Assembly: GCF_963924675.1 (NCBI RefSeq)
Contig: NC_089240.1
Span: 501,001-565,000 of the forward strand
Direction of reading: 5' to 3'
DNA length: 64,000 nucleotides
Source of the DNA: Phocoena phocoena
Lineage: Eukaryota; Chordata; Mammalia; Artiodactyla; Phocoenidae
In this document: positions 34,245 to 45,442 of the stretch, one piece after another
Numbering within the stretch: position 1 is the first letter of the stretch
How the letters are laid out: the number at the start of each line of letters is the position of its first letter
The notes under the pieces: model-generated
Seen by the model: the letters and a program-made list of their open reading frames with translations, nothing else
The model's database searches: none
What the model was told of the DNA's origin: nothing
Translations under genes and position numbers: made by a program

Positions 34245-35415
34245 TTCACCTACTTGAATCCACTTCACTGCTGTTTGCTATAATTTTGTCATTTCAAGAT
34301 CACTCTCTACATGGAATCATGTGCGTATAACCCTTTCGGGACTGGCCCTTTCACTCACCACAGATCTCTGGAAGTGCGTCCAGGGTGTTGTGTGTATGTA
34401 GTTGGTTTGTTTCTATTGCTGAGTAGAAGTCCATGGTACGGATGGACCATATTTTGTTTATCTGTTCTTCCATAGAAGGACATTTGGGTGGTTTCCAGTT
34501 TGGGGCTATTCTGAATAAAGCTGCTATAAACATTTGTGTACACATTTGTGTGGGAACACAAGTCTTTGTTGTTTTCTGGGATAAATGCTTAGGTTTGCCA
34601 TTGCTGTGTCATTAGACTGTTGCGTGTTTATTTGTTTTCTTTAAAAAGCTGCCCGGTGGTTTCCAGAGTGGATTTAACATATTATATTTCCCCCAGCGTG
34701 TGAGTGCTCTGCTTTCTCTGGACCCTCACCAGTATTCAGTATTCCCACAATTTTGTATTTTCACCATTCTGATAGACTCGTGTTGGCTTTAATTTGAATT
34801 TCCCTAATGGGTAAGCAGGCTGAACATTTTTTGTGACTGCTGAGTTTCAAGAACTCTTTATATATTCGAGATACTAGTCGGTAAGTGGCTTGCACATATT
34901 TTCTCCCCCACTGTAGTTTTCTTTCCATCCTTTTACCAGGGTCTTTTGAAGAAGTCCAATTTGTCATTTTTTCCCTTCATGGATGATGCTTTGGTGTCAG
35001 TTCTAACACTCTCTGCTCAGCCCTACATCCCAAAGAGTTTATACTATGTTTGCTTTATTTTTCCTAAAAGTTTTACAGTTTTAAATTTACCTACAACCCA
35101 AAGAGTTTATACTATGTTTGCTTTATTTTTCCTAAAAGTTTTACAGCTTTACATTTAAGTCCCTAGTGCATTTTGAGTTCAATTTAGAATAAAGTGTGAG
35201 ACCTATTCTGAGGTTCTTTTTTTGCTGGTGGATCACCACCACCATTTGCTTTGCTTCTCCATCTAACTACTTATCTATCTTTGCTAAACTTCACTGAGGC
35301 ATATTTGTGTGTGTTTATTTCTGGGCTCTCTATCCTGTTCCACTGACCTATGTGTCTATCTCTCCACCAATACCACACAGACTTGATTAGAGATTAATGA
35401 CTTAAAGTTACATAG
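34245..35415 (-). mobile_element. Old L1 ORF2 relic, antisense
   Basis: Antisense ORF2 landmarks include TATTTTGTTTATCTGTTC near 34450, TAAAGCTGCTATAAACATTTG near 34517, CTGCCCGGTGGTTTCC near 34649, TAATTTGAATTTCCCTAATG near 34790 and GACCTATGTGTCTATCTC near 35345. Frames are broken. It contains a 68-bp local duplication. Confidence 0.85.
35022..35157. repeat. 68-bp tandem duplication within the L1 relic
   Basis: Copies at 35022-35089 and 35090-35157 differ at only a few bases. The surrounding L1 is far more decayed than the two copies are from each other, so the duplication is much younger than the L1. Confidence 0.95.
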
Positions 35416-35624
35416 ACTGATCCTTCTCACTTGACTCCTAATTCAGTCATCCATGGACACCCCCCCACACACACCTCCATCCCATCCCCGAGGGACAGCG
35501 CTGCCCCGTGGGTGTCAATGGGATCAGACATTTCAGACCATCAGCATAACTTTCTTTTGTGATGTGGGACGTCCGAGATCAGGGTGCCAGCACTGCCACT
35601 TCCGGTTGAGATACTCTTCCTGGT

Positions 35625-35855
35625 TTGTAGGTGTCCACATTCTTGCTGTGTCCTCACATGTTGGAGAGAGAAAGAGGAAGCTCTGGTCTCTTCTTCTTCT
35701 TCTCATAAAGACAGTAATCCCATCGTGGGGGGTCCCATCCTCATCTAAGCCTAATCACCTCCCAAAGGCCCCCCTCCGAATGCCACCCCATAGGGAGTTA
35801 AGGTTTTGCCCTATGAATCCGGGGTTGACGCTGACATTTAGTCCACAGCACTGGG
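35625..35855 (-). mobile_element. MLT1A/MST-like LTR fragment, antisense
   Basis: CTTGCTGTGTCCTCACATG near 35642, CCTAATCACCTCCCAAAGGC near 35751 and TTTAGTCCACAGCA near 35838 match the antisense MaLR LTR. A (CTT)n run at 35690-35703 interrupts it. Confidence 0.65.
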
Positions 35856-36365
35856 ATGACCTTGAACTAGATTCAGTCTCCCAAGTTAATCCAGGGAACA
35901 GGGGACAAAGCCTCAGTGGTTTCCTTCCAGCCTCCAGATCCACCAGGAGTGGTGGATCCTTGCGCAAGCTGTGCTTCCCGCTGACCTTGGAATCCCATTC
36001 CTCTCTGCGCGGCCAAAGTCGGGAACCTTGGAGGAGAGGTGACATTATAAAAGTTGATGTCACGCAGACAAAATCCCAGAATGGGACAGATTTTGCACAG
36101 CGGGCTGAGCCCTGCCCTTCAACTCCACAAAATCACCACGAGTGGGCGGGACTCGTTTCTCCCGCCTCTCCTCCCGCTGCCTCCGAAGGGGCCGTGGGTG
36201 ATAGTTCGTGGATTCTTGTAGGGCAGAGAAAGTCACCATCTGAAAGCAAGAGACGGGAGAAGCCGGTTTCCCTTTTTAAATCCTATTTCCAGAGCGAGAC
36301 AACAATACCCCCAAGGGCAGGACAAAGGCTGTAACTCTTGTGTACCTGCGAGGACACCTGAGCCC
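35856..36365. other. Unique sequence with a long chance ORF
   Basis: A 293-codon plus-strand frame (35453-36334) crosses the LTR fragment and this stretch. It begins in a Pro-rich CCCCCACAC run, has no domain and is interpreted as chance. Confidence 0.45.
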
Positions 36366-36690
36366 ATGGTTTGCAATTATTTTCTCATTAAGAAGAAGGC
36401 CCAAGGAGTGTATGTTAACACGAGCGTACGGTTTAAGGATTAATCAGCCCAGAAAAAAGCTGGACGACTCCTCAGACCTACGAGTGGCTGAGCCCACGGC
36501 CGGGGCAGACTCCTAACTCTTTTTCATTCTCCTTGTCATACACACAGGACGACTTAAAAATAGCGTTTGCATCCGAAATGCAATCTTCCTGAAAGATTCC
36601 AAATTTCCCCAAACTGTTGCAAGGAGCTGGATTAAAAGTCCAGCCATCAATTCTGCTGTGGGCACCATAGCTCACCAGTATGTGCTTCCA
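36366..36690. promoter_or_regulatory. Conserved-noncoding-element candidate
   Basis: Unique DNA with a bicoid/OTX-like GGATTAATC at 36437-36445, GCAATTATTTTCTCATTAAG near 36371 and several retained CpGs (ACGAGCGTACGG near 36420). The boundaries are guesses, as is the enhancer role. Confidence 0.35.
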
Positions 36691-36829
36691 GGAAGAACTT
36701 GGTGGAACGCATCATCTAGGGAAATGGGCTTCTAAAAATGTATATCCCCTGTGGATATGTCCAGTGGCCCTGGCTGGCCCACGGGGCATGTCTATAATTT
36801 CCCCTGATTTTGCTTTCAGGCTCACTATG

Positions 36830-37060
36830 CTTCAATTGGATTAAGGAAAATAATCAATGTTCTTCATACAGTATTTACTTGTAATATTTTCAGAGGACTG
36901 TGGGTTAGTTTCCCCAGGAAGAAAGATGATTTTAAAAATTGCTAAAGGTAATGACTTTTTATAGCTTAATTTAGATTATATTGAAAATTATGAGTTGGGG
37001 GAGAGGAAAAAAAAAAACCCAGAATCTCTGCCCCTTATTAAGCATCTCCTCGTGTTTGCA
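36830..37060. promoter_or_regulatory. Possible conserved noncoding block
   Basis: This AT-rich, non-repetitive text (AATTGGATTAAGGAAAATAA near 36834, AGCTTAATTTAGATTATATT near 36963) has homeodomain-like words and no repeat signature. Confidence 0.3.
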
Positions 37061-37344
37061 ATTTAAATACTACCCTCCGTCATATATTTTGCGTATTCAT
37101 GTTTCAACAATAAGCATTCATAGCATGCTAATATCTTTATTTCCATACTGTGGCTTTAATATACCACGGGGAAGCTGGAAGCAAAGTTCACCCAATAATT
37201 ATTTCCATTAGAAGTAGCAGATTTTAGAGAAGGGCTCTGCCATTTCTTCCAAGGTGGAAAGATCATTTCTTTCCACCCTCGGCTTTAGACGAACAAGTGA
37301 AAAACACTGTTTCAAAGTAACTCAGCTTTGTAAATCCCAGTCTC

Positions 37345-37662
37345 CTAACGTATCCCTTCCCCAACGTTTCCCCTCTGGTAACCATGAGTTTGATTTCAAG
37401 ATCTGTGAGTCTGTTTCTGTTTTGTAAATACGTTCATTGGAATTAACATACACATACTACTATGTATAAAATAGATAAGTAACAAGGACCTACTGTAGAG
37501 CACAGGGAACTCTACTCAATATTCTCTAATAACCTAAATGGGAAAAGAATCTGAAAAAGAAAGGATATATACGTACATGTATAACTGATTCACTTTGCTG
37601 TACACCTGAAACTAACACAACACTGCACTCTACTCCGATATAAAATAAAAATTAAAAGAATA
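37345..37662 (+). mobile_element. L1 3' end with 5' inversion (twin-primed)
   Basis: The left part (about 37345-37440) is L1 in antisense: TTTCCCCTCTGGTAACCATG near 37367 and GTCTGTTTCTGTTTTGTAAA near 37409. The right part (37441-37662) is sense L1 3' UTR from ATTAACATACACATACTAC to an A-rich tail. The two parts meet at nearly adjacent positions of the L1 template, which is the classic twin-priming product. Confidence 0.85.
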
Positions 37663-37869
37663 GGGCTTCCCTGGTGGCGCAGTGGTTGGGAGTCCGCCTG
37701 CCGATGCGGGGGACACGGGTTCGTGCCCCGGTCCGGGAGGATCCCACATGCCGCGGAGCGGCTGGGCCCGTGAGCCATGGCCGCTGAGCCTGCGCGTCCG
37801 GAGCCTGTGCTCCGCAATGGGAGAGGCCACAACAGTGAGAGGCCCCGTACCGCAAAAAAAAAAAAAAAA
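37663..37869 (+). mobile_element. CHR-2-type SINE inserted in an L1 tail
   Basis: A full short-form CHR-2 SINE. The target duplication ATTAAAAGAATA at 37651-37662 and 37870-37881 comes from the A-rich tail of the L1 to its left, so the order of events is L1 first, SINE second. Confidence 0.95.
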
Positions 37870-37881
37870 ATTAAAAGAATA

Positions 37882-38688
37882 AAACTAAAAATCAGAGCGA
37901 TCCATCCTTTCAAAAGGGAGTTTCTGACCCTCCTGAAGGCCCCCCTCTGCTTGTCTGGATTCCTCTATTCAAGGGAAGATGGTGATCACATTTGTAGGAC
38001 GATGGTTGTATTTTTTCTTGGCGAACAGCTGCCCAAAACGCACAAGGAAGAAAAATCTTTCCCACCCCTGCTCGCTGATGGGCAAAGGGAAACTATACGG
38101 GAACTCCAAGAGCCTGAGCTCTGAAGATGGGGTGGGGTGTTCTCCACCTTGTTACAGACAGCAGGGCCCCCGCCGGCCTCGCCGTGTTGTCTGTTGAAGG
38201 TGAGGTGTGAGCCCTACCTCCCAGACTGCACAGGGACTCCTGGACCCTGCAGCCTTGCTTCAGAGGGGCTGTGCCTAGGCAACCTGAGCATGGTGATGAG
38301 ATAGACGGGCAAGGGAAGGCCCACGGTCCTCACCGACTTTGGCTGGACGTGACCTTTCTCCCTCTCTACCCGGGTCTAGGTGTGATGTCTTCCCATCGGC
38401 ATCCCGGTGAACTAGGGATGGGAGTTTCCAGGGAGTGCCAGCAGAGAACTTGGGTCGGTGTGCACGGGCACAGCGGGGGTTCTGAGTAAGGGTCCCACTG
38501 CAGGCAGATGGGCTCAGCATCCAGCCGGCTCACGTGCCAGTGTCTGTATTCTCTGTCCTGGGTGTCGCCAAGCCCGCGAAGAGTCCACTAGTCTGGAGCA
38601 CCCAGTGTTTTATCCCATATGCTTATATGTATTTTTAGAAGTTAAAAAATATACTGTAATACATGAATTCTTAGGGAAAAATTTGACC
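37882..38688. other. Unique sequence
   Basis: No repeat or exon recognised. Confidence 0.4.
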
Positions 38689-38700
38689 AGAAGATTATAT

Positions 38701-39438
38701 ATGACAGATGCATGGATAAAGAAGATGTGCGGGCTTCCCTGGTGGCGCAGTGGTTGAGAGTCCGCCTGCCGATGCAGGGGACATGGGTTCGTGCCCCGGT
38801 CCGGGAAGATCCCACATGCCGCGGAGCGGCTGGGCCCGTGAGCCATGGCCGCTGAGCCTGCGCATCTGGAGCCTGTGCTCCGCGGCGGGAGAGGCCACAT
38901 TGGTGAGAGGCCCGCGTACCGCAAAAAAAAAAAAAAAAAAAAAAAAGAAGATGTGGTACATATATGCAATGGAATACTACTCAGCCATAAAAAAGAACAA
39001 AATCATGCCATTTGCAGCCACATGGATGTACCTAGAGATTGTCGTACTGAGTGAAGTAAGTCAGACAAAGACAAATACCCTATGATATTGCTTATATGGG
39101 GAATCTTAATAAAAGAGTACAAACGAATGTACATACAGAACAGACATAGGCTCACAGATGTAGAAAACAAACTTATGCTTACCAAGGTGGAAAGGGGGGG
39201 AGGGATAAATTGGGAAACTGGGATTAACATATACACACCAGGATGTATAAAATAGATAAACAAGAAGGACTTTCTGTATAGCACAGGGAACTCTACTCAC
39301 TAAGTTGTAGTAACCTACTTTGGAAAATAATCTGAAAAAGAGTGGATACATGTATATGTATAACAGAGTCACTGCACTGTACACCTGAAACTAACACAGC
39401 ATTGTAAATCAACTCTCCTCCAATAAAAATTTTTTGAA
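38701..39438 (+). mobile_element. 5'-truncated L1, sense, split by a SINE
   Basis: The ORF2 end and 3' UTR of a cetartiodactyl L1, from GGATAAAGAAGATGTG near 38714, through ACTACTCAGCCATAAAAAAG near 38977, to the TCCAATAAAAATTTTTTG end. Probable target duplications are AGAAGATTATAT (38689-38700) and AGAAGATCATCT (39439-39450). It is a dead fragment. Confidence 0.88.
38730..38943 (+). mobile_element. CHR-2-type SINE nested in L1
   Basis: A short-form CHR-2 SINE with an A tail of more than 20 nt. The target duplication AAAGAAGATGTG lies at 38718-38729 and 38944-38955, both within the L1 ORF2 text. Confidence 0.96.
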
Positions 39439-39450
39439 AGAAGATCATCT

Positions 39451-40822
39451 ATTTAAAAGAAAAGTAATTTGTAAAACACGCAAGGCTGACAGGGGAGGAT
39501 CAATTCTGTGGCTTCAGCGTCTCGTGCCGAGTACACTTCTAGTTTCTGGAAGGCTTTCTCCTCCCGCTGTGCACTGCAGATCCCTTTCACTGCTGCTACT
39601 TCAGTCCCACGGGCTCTGGGAGGGGTGTCTCCCCCATGACCGGCCTCCTGCCTTCCCCGGGGCGGGAGGAGGAGGGTTGTGGGACCCGCCTGCAACTCCT
39701 GCTCTATTTCTGTTCTCTCAGCCTCAGTGACATTTGAACACAGCTGCCCAGACGTAGCTTGGGTCCGCTCAGATGATTCTCTTCTTCCTCCCAGGCCATC
39801 AGCGTGGATTGGAGAACGGCCGCCGTGGAAGTGAAGTAAGAAAGACAACCACACTGACCTTATTTTTCATGTCCACTCGAGTCCAAATGACTGCAAATTC
39901 CAAGGTGCTTTCTGAACTGAGTCCGGGACCTGTAGCCTCATGGACTGTGCGCGGGGAGAGGGGAGGGTTCTTAGCGAGAAGGACCTGGACTATCCCAAAC
40001 CATACCATCACCGCGTCTGCAGCCTCATCCCCAGATGCCAAGGGACACAGCAGGAACCTGACCTTTTGGTCGCACAATTTTTCCCTATGGTGTCTCTTCC
40101 CTGAGTTTGCTGTTCCTCCTGTTTCTTTCTTGATGAATTTCCATTCCTCTAAAGCTTCAGGCTGCTTTCCTTAACCATGACGAATCCATCCAAACCATTA
40201 AAAAACATATATATGTTTTCATAGATCCGGATTTCATAATCATGCTAAAATCAGTTTATTTGGTGGCAAAATACCCTGCCTGGATGGAAAGCATTTCTTT
40301 TAGAATCATTGTTTCTCTTTAGACACAAAAGTGAGGTATACAAATATTTCCTGCACCCTCTGGCCGACATCTGTGGCTGACCACCCTGCAAGCCAGAGCC
40401 GTCCAGCTTAGGGAAGGATAGAGGCAGCCAGCACGGTCCGGATTGCATTCCAAGTCTCTGTTTTACAGGAAACACGGGCATTCTAAATATCTAAGCACGT
40501 GCCATCTGCAACGCGGAAAAACCCCGCCGTGCGTCGCTGTGCGCCAGAACGGGAGGTGAGCTCAGACGGGGCCGTCTCATGCTTCTTCTCATGGAAAAAA
40601 GACTTTGGAGCCCTAGCTCTCCTGTGACAAGGGATGCCAGACGGCCTCGGCCTGCACGTGAGACCCCGGGGGGGCCAGCAGCACACAGGCGGGTGTGCCC
40701 AGGTCCTGTCCTACTGCCCACTCAACCACCGAACTCGAGACTCTTACTCTCTACTCCACAATTCCGCACGCATGTGTGACTTGGCCCAAACACTCAAGGA
40801 TGAAAGAAAGCGGACCCTCTTG
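39451..40822. other. Unique sequence
   Basis: No repeat family or exon is recognised. Frames of up to 133 codons overlap on both strands. An 18-bp perfect palindrome AAAACATATATATGTTTT lies at 40202-40219. Around 40505-40700 CpG density rises, partly in ordinary GC-rich text. Confidence 0.4.
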
Positions 40823-40839
40823 TTTTAAGTAACTATTTA

Positions 40840-41140
40840 CTTATTTATTATTTTTGGCTGCGTTGGGTCTTCGTTGCTGCACGCGGGCTTTCTCTAGTTG
40901 CGGCGAGCGGGGGCTACTCTTCGTTGCGGTGCGCGGGCTTCTCATTGCGGTGGCTTCTCTTGTTGCCGAGCACGGGCTCTAGGTGTGTGGGCTTCAGTAG
41001 TTGTGGCTCGCGGGCTCCGTAGTTGTGGCGCACGGACTTAGTTGCTCCACGGCATGTGGGATCTTACCGGACAAGGGCTCGAACCCGTGTCCCCTGTACT
41101 GGCAGGCGGATTCCTAACCACTGCGCCACCAGGGAAGCCC
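40840..41140 (-). mobile_element. Long CHR-type SINE, antisense
   Basis: A long-form CHR SINE in antisense, with a T/A-rich tail on the left, GTAGTTGTGGC modules in the body and an intact B box (complement) GGCTCGAACC at 41076-41085. It ends in CACCAGGGAAGCCCC. It is very CpG-rich. The possible target duplication is degenerate (TTTTAAGTAACTATTTA near 40823, CTTTTAAAAACTACTTA near 41151). Confidence 0.92.
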
Positions 41141-41167
41141 CGAAGCTGTTCTTTTAAAAACTACTTA

Positions 41168-41348
41168 TCTCCGTGTTATCCAGTAGGACCTGGTTGTTTA
41201 TCCATTCTATTCAATACCCTATGATAAAGCATCATGAAAAAGAATATTTAGAAAAGAATATATATATGTATGTATAACTGAATCACGTTGCTGTACAGCA
41301 GACATTAACACAACATTGTAAATCAAGTCTACTTCAATTAAAAAAAAC
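41168..41348 (+). mobile_element. Short L1 3' end with small 5' inversion
   Basis: About 40 bp at 41168-41205 is antisense L1 (CCAGTAGGACCTGGTTG near 41180). From about 41207 the sequence is sense L1 3' UTR (TATTCAATACCCTATGATAA, then TGTATAACTGAATCACGTTG near 41270), ending at the ACTTCAATTAAAAAA tail. The pattern again fits twin priming, with loss of about 15 template bases at the junction. Confidence 0.75.
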
Positions 41349-41675
41349 ACACACAAAAATGATATATCTCAGTCACATTTCTGAAGCTGAGCTGGAACCC
41401 TCTCCCGACGCCGTGATTTGTGGGTGGTGAAAACAGACCCTTGATAAGGACAGGCAGGTGGGTCCAGATAAACACGAGAGGCTCAGAGTCCGCTCCTCCA
41501 AAAATGGTCTGTCTTGTTTTTTCTTTTAGGGAGAGTTTCCGAGTTTTCGGCGCCTCCTTTGCTTTGTGGATGACTTCCCGAGAAACCCCCAACACACAGA
41601 CTAACTCATTTCCCTGTCTGGCCAGCTAGATGTTGGCAAAGCCATGGCAGACTTCATTTAAAAAAAAAAAAAAAA
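41349..41675. other. Unique sequence
   Basis: No repeat or gene recognised. An A16 run is present near 41660. Confidence 0.4.
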
Positions 41676-41679
41676 GCAA

Positions 41680-42010
41680 TCAGTGCCAATGTGGTTCTCC
41701 CCGACTCTGCAAGGAGGGTCGAAATAAAGCCGATTTTTCCCCGAGAAGGCCCGTTTCATCCCTGGAACTTAGAACGCCGTTTCACCCAATATGAATGAGT
41801 TCAGTGTCGTTAACGGCTCGAAATGAATGAGTCAGGGCACGGGGCCGCTGAATCTCATTTCCCTGTGGCCGCGGTGAGAGGCTTACTTGCTATTTTTCTC
41901 TGCAGGAGAAGAAAACAAAAAAGCCAATAAGGTCCCGTCGATCCGGCAGAGGGTGGCAGGGAAGGTTTCATAGGATGGCCGCGTGGTAATTACAATGCAG
42001 CAGGGGCCAA
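41680..42010. promoter_or_regulatory. Conserved-noncoding-element candidate with retained CpGs
   Basis: Unique DNA with many CpGs kept in non-island context, an AP-1 consensus TGAGTCA at 41828-41834 and a palindromic homeodomain-like GTAATTAC at 41986-41993. It lies next to a second AT-rich block at 42280. The regulatory role is inferred. Confidence 0.4.
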
Positions 42011-42279
42011 TTTCCGTAGTGGGTGAGTGGCAGGGAGGGGGCCAAGTGCAGCAGGAGGGAGGCTGACGGCAGGAGCGGGATCGGCCCTGTAGCTGCAGGA
42101 GGCCAGGAGGTGAGCCTAGGTGCAGAATTCTCTCCCGCAGGTACGGCGTCCCCTAGACCTTGGGAAGAAGAGGCAGAGGCTCCCCAGGCCCCCCATTTCA
42201 TCGGAATGCGCATCCGGAGTTCTGGTCGACTGGAGATAACTTCCCCTGGCACCCCCCCAGCCTGGATTTGCATCTCGGG

Positions 42280-42480
42280 CCTCATCCAGAATTCGACTAA
42301 TGTGATTCAATCTCCTTCTCCCGGCGGTACCATGAATATTTTAATGTAATCAGAATTTCTTGGACTTGCTTGCCATCCTGAGTAACCTAGTTACCTGTCA
42401 GCCTCCATCAGCTTGTCATATTAGAAGGAATTGTCCCCTGAATCTAATCTACTTTAAATGATTTCGGGGGGTGTGTGTCT
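42280..42480. promoter_or_regulatory. Possible conserved noncoding block
   Basis: AT-rich unique DNA with AATATTTTAATGTAATCAG near 42334 and CTAATCTACTTTAAATGA near 42443. No repeat resemblance is visible. Confidence 0.3.
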
Positions 42481-43205
42481 ATAAATCACTGCCGAATCAC
42501 CCTGACACGGGGAGGTGTGCGTGTGGGTAAACACCACGGGCTGCTTCTGCTTCAGCCAGCCGTGAACTTTGCCTTATCAACTTCTCATTGATTCCTTCAC
42601 TCCGGGAGGTCAAAAAAAAAAAAAAAAACAAGTGTTCTCCTTTACATAGAAAAACATAATTACGGTAAGTGCTGCATGGGAACCACCCACGTTAGGTTAC
42701 GTTTAGACCTTCCTCGGGGAGCCCGGCTGGGAAACGGGGCGCTCCTCTTTCCAAGAAGCCCCTTCTGGAGTTTGAAATGATTCGTTCCTTTCCGAAAGGT
42801 TTGTTTTGTCCCCTCTCCAAGCAAAACAGAGCTTAGGCGGATATTGAGGAACTTGGAGCCTAGGGGGAGCAGAGTTAAGTTCTGAAAGGGACCGTGGACA
42901 AGACGATAAGATGAGATGAGCCTGTTATACATAAGTCTTCTGGGATCACGTGTATTTACACGTATTTTTGTTTCCTGTAATGTAACAGCAGCTTCTAGAA
43001 CACGGGTAAGAAAATGTCCATTTGAATATGTTTGTGTTTGCTCTCAGAGGTGAAGAAGGCTGCAGTGATATAAATATGTGAAAGTGTGGTCCAAAGAAAG
43101 AGATGAGACGAGACAGGATAAGAGCAATGAGGCCACCAGGAGCTGCAGGAAGGGACTCAGCATCCTGGTGCCTTGATTTAAGGCATTCAGAGATGCCCTG
43201 GGAGC
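42481..43205. other. Unique sequence
   Basis: No repeat or exon recognised apart from an A17 run near 42612. Confidence 0.4.
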
Positions 43206-43209
43206 AGGT

Positions 43210-43404
43210 GACATCACGTGTGTATGACCACACACACACCCCACACACACAGACGTGCAGACACACACACCACCACATGCACACACAGTAGGACATACAC
43301 ACACTGCACACACACCAGCACACATATACACACCCCAGCATAGGTACACAGTCAAGCACACACACACACAACCCAGACACACACCAGCACACATACACAC
43401 AGCC

Positions 43405-43445
<41 letters not shown>
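43210..43445 (+). repeat. CA-rich satellite
   Basis: About 235 bp of ACAC text with recurring CCAGCACACATACACAC-like words, ending in a pure (AC)n run at 43408-43445. It creates spurious Cys/Val or His/Thr-rich frames. Confidence 0.93.
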
Positions 43446-43449
<4 letters not shown>

Positions 43450-45005
43450 CAGGACAGCTCAGAAGATGCAGGCAGAGCCTGCACCCCCTTCGCCTGGGTC
43501 TGCGAATTTGCCTCAGACGTCACCAGTAACCACCCTCAGGAAAGTCATGGCCGCTTGGTCCCCCAAGTCCGAGGAAAATGTACAGCCGGGCCGAGATCTT
43601 CCTCCACATTTGAACTGAAAGCAGGGCGGGTGCATGTGGAGCGGACAGGCTTCCATGCAGCCCTGCAGACACAAGGGTGTTCCCAGAACAGAAGCTTCCC
43701 CAAGGGAAGGGAACAGACCAAGAAACACTTACAGAAATCAAAGACGTCCCAAGTTCCTGTGGAGTGACTCATTCCCCCTTGGCTCCAGAAAGCATGTGTG
43801 AAGCTGCAAAAGTCTGAACGGGGAGAAGGGAGAAGCACAGTTACCAGGGAGCGCATTTTTGTGCAACATATTGAATTCTAAGACATACATTTATATAAAA
43901 TATTGAGTTATAACGCCCACCCTCGGAGCCGACTGTGTCCCAAAGGACCCTGTGTGTGTCTTTCTCTGTTCCTGATCTGATATCAAGGACATCTTCACAC
44001 GTTTGAAATGAGACAAAACATCATTTGGGGCATAAAATGCGGAGATCAGAGAGGCACGTTAAGGGTATTTTGAGGTGGGGGCAGTTCTCTTGGTCGGGTG
44101 AACGTGGACACAGAAAAACACGCCTACATTTATTTAGCTGCTCGGAAATGAAAGTGAGTGCAGCCATTAGACCACGCCAGGCACAAAATAGTATGATCTG
44201 GATGCAGATATTCATGCAGGGGGGCTGTCTTTTGAGAATGTGTGTTTCCGGTTTCACTGGTCACATTGCCAGCCCATGCTGAACAGAGATGGAGTACAAT
44301 GACACTTCACTGACTGTCAAATAAAAATATTCTATTTTTTTTAAGTGAAATTAGGCAGGAGAAGGGACTCCAGCTTGGTTCAGGGAACGTTCATTTGCGT
44401 TTTATAAACTCTGGATGTTTTAATATAACCCACTCCTGCATTTGGATTTTTGGGATTATTTTCTTTGGCTATGATTGACTGTCCTTTCTGAATACCAAGA
44501 TCTAAAGGGGTTGAGGAGTGAGGTGTGGGGGGAATCCAGGAGTGCCAGTGAACAAGAATTCAGTGTGAATTAAGAATGGGTGCTTACTTCAGGATTGGCC
44601 TGGTCTGGGTGGAGCAGGACAAGGTGGGAAAAGGGGGTTTAATAGAATCCATGTGGGCTTTCTGAACAGAGAGAGCTGGCCTTGGGTTTTCCAAAGCGTA
44701 ACTGGGTGCTTAACTATAAATTATAACTGCACAGGGTAAGCTGGGCTGGAGTAAATGTGATCTTAAGAAGCAACTTTGCCATTCTGGAAGACGGGCAAGA
44801 TGTTCATGGACAAATATTTCACAGGTCCAACCCCCAGCTTCACCCCCCACCTGCCGCCCCAGTGGTTTTAAACCAACTCCCAAACTTCAAACCATTTATT
44901 CACCTCAGTAACTTGGAAACTGGACATGGCTACACAAAAGCTGTCACATTATTTTAGGAGGAACAGCAAGAAGATGCTGTATTTCTCCACAGAAGCTTAA
45001 ACACC
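43446..45005. other. Unique sequence
   Basis: No repeat family or exon is recognised. AT-rich parts at 43850-43910 and 44300-44480 have no striking motif cluster. Confidence 0.4.
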
Positions 45006-45027
45006 TTTGAAAAAAATTTTTCTTTTA

Positions 45028-45374
45028 GGGCTTCCTTGGTGGCACAGTGGTTAAGAATCCGGCTGCCAACGCAGGGGACACAGGTTCGAGCCCTGGTCTG
45101 GGAAGATCCCACATGCCGCGGAGCCACTAAGCCCACGCGCCACAAGTACTGAGCCTGTGCTCTAGAGCCTGCAAGCCACAACTACTGAGCCCGCGTGTCA
45201 CAACTACTGAGCCCATGTGCCTGGAGCCCGTGCTCCACAAGAGAAGCCGCGACAATGAGAAGCCCGCGCACCCCAGTGAAGAGTAGCCCCTGCTTGCTGC
45301 AACTAGCAAAAGCCCATGCACGGCAACAAAGCCCCAACCCAGCCAAAAACAGATAAATAAATAAATAAATTTAT
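45028..45374 (+). mobile_element. Long CHR-type SINE with (TAAA)n tail
   Basis: A long-form CHR SINE with an intact B box GGTTCGAGCC at 45083-45092, repeated ACAACTACTGAGCCC modules and a (AAAT)n tail. Degenerate flanking copies of TTTGAAAAAAATTTTTC (45006) and TTTTAAAAAAGTTTTTT (45375) may be the target duplication. Confidence 0.92.
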
Positions 45375-45442
45375 TTTAAAAAAGTTTTTTTTTAAATAGA
45401 AGTGTTTAGGGAAATTTTCCCAGGCATTTTTTTAACATTTTA

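Noticed and set aside
35453..36334. 293-codon plus-strand open frame
   Set aside because: Crosses an antisense MaLR LTR, starts in a CCCCCACAC run and has no recognisable domain.
40202..40219. 18-bp perfect palindrome AAAACATATATATGTTTT
   Set aside because: An isolated AT palindrome of this length is expected by chance in 64 kb of AT-rich DNA, with no context to support a function.
42946..43442. Cys/Val-rich frames of 132-164 codons
   Set aside because: Translation of the CA-rich satellite.
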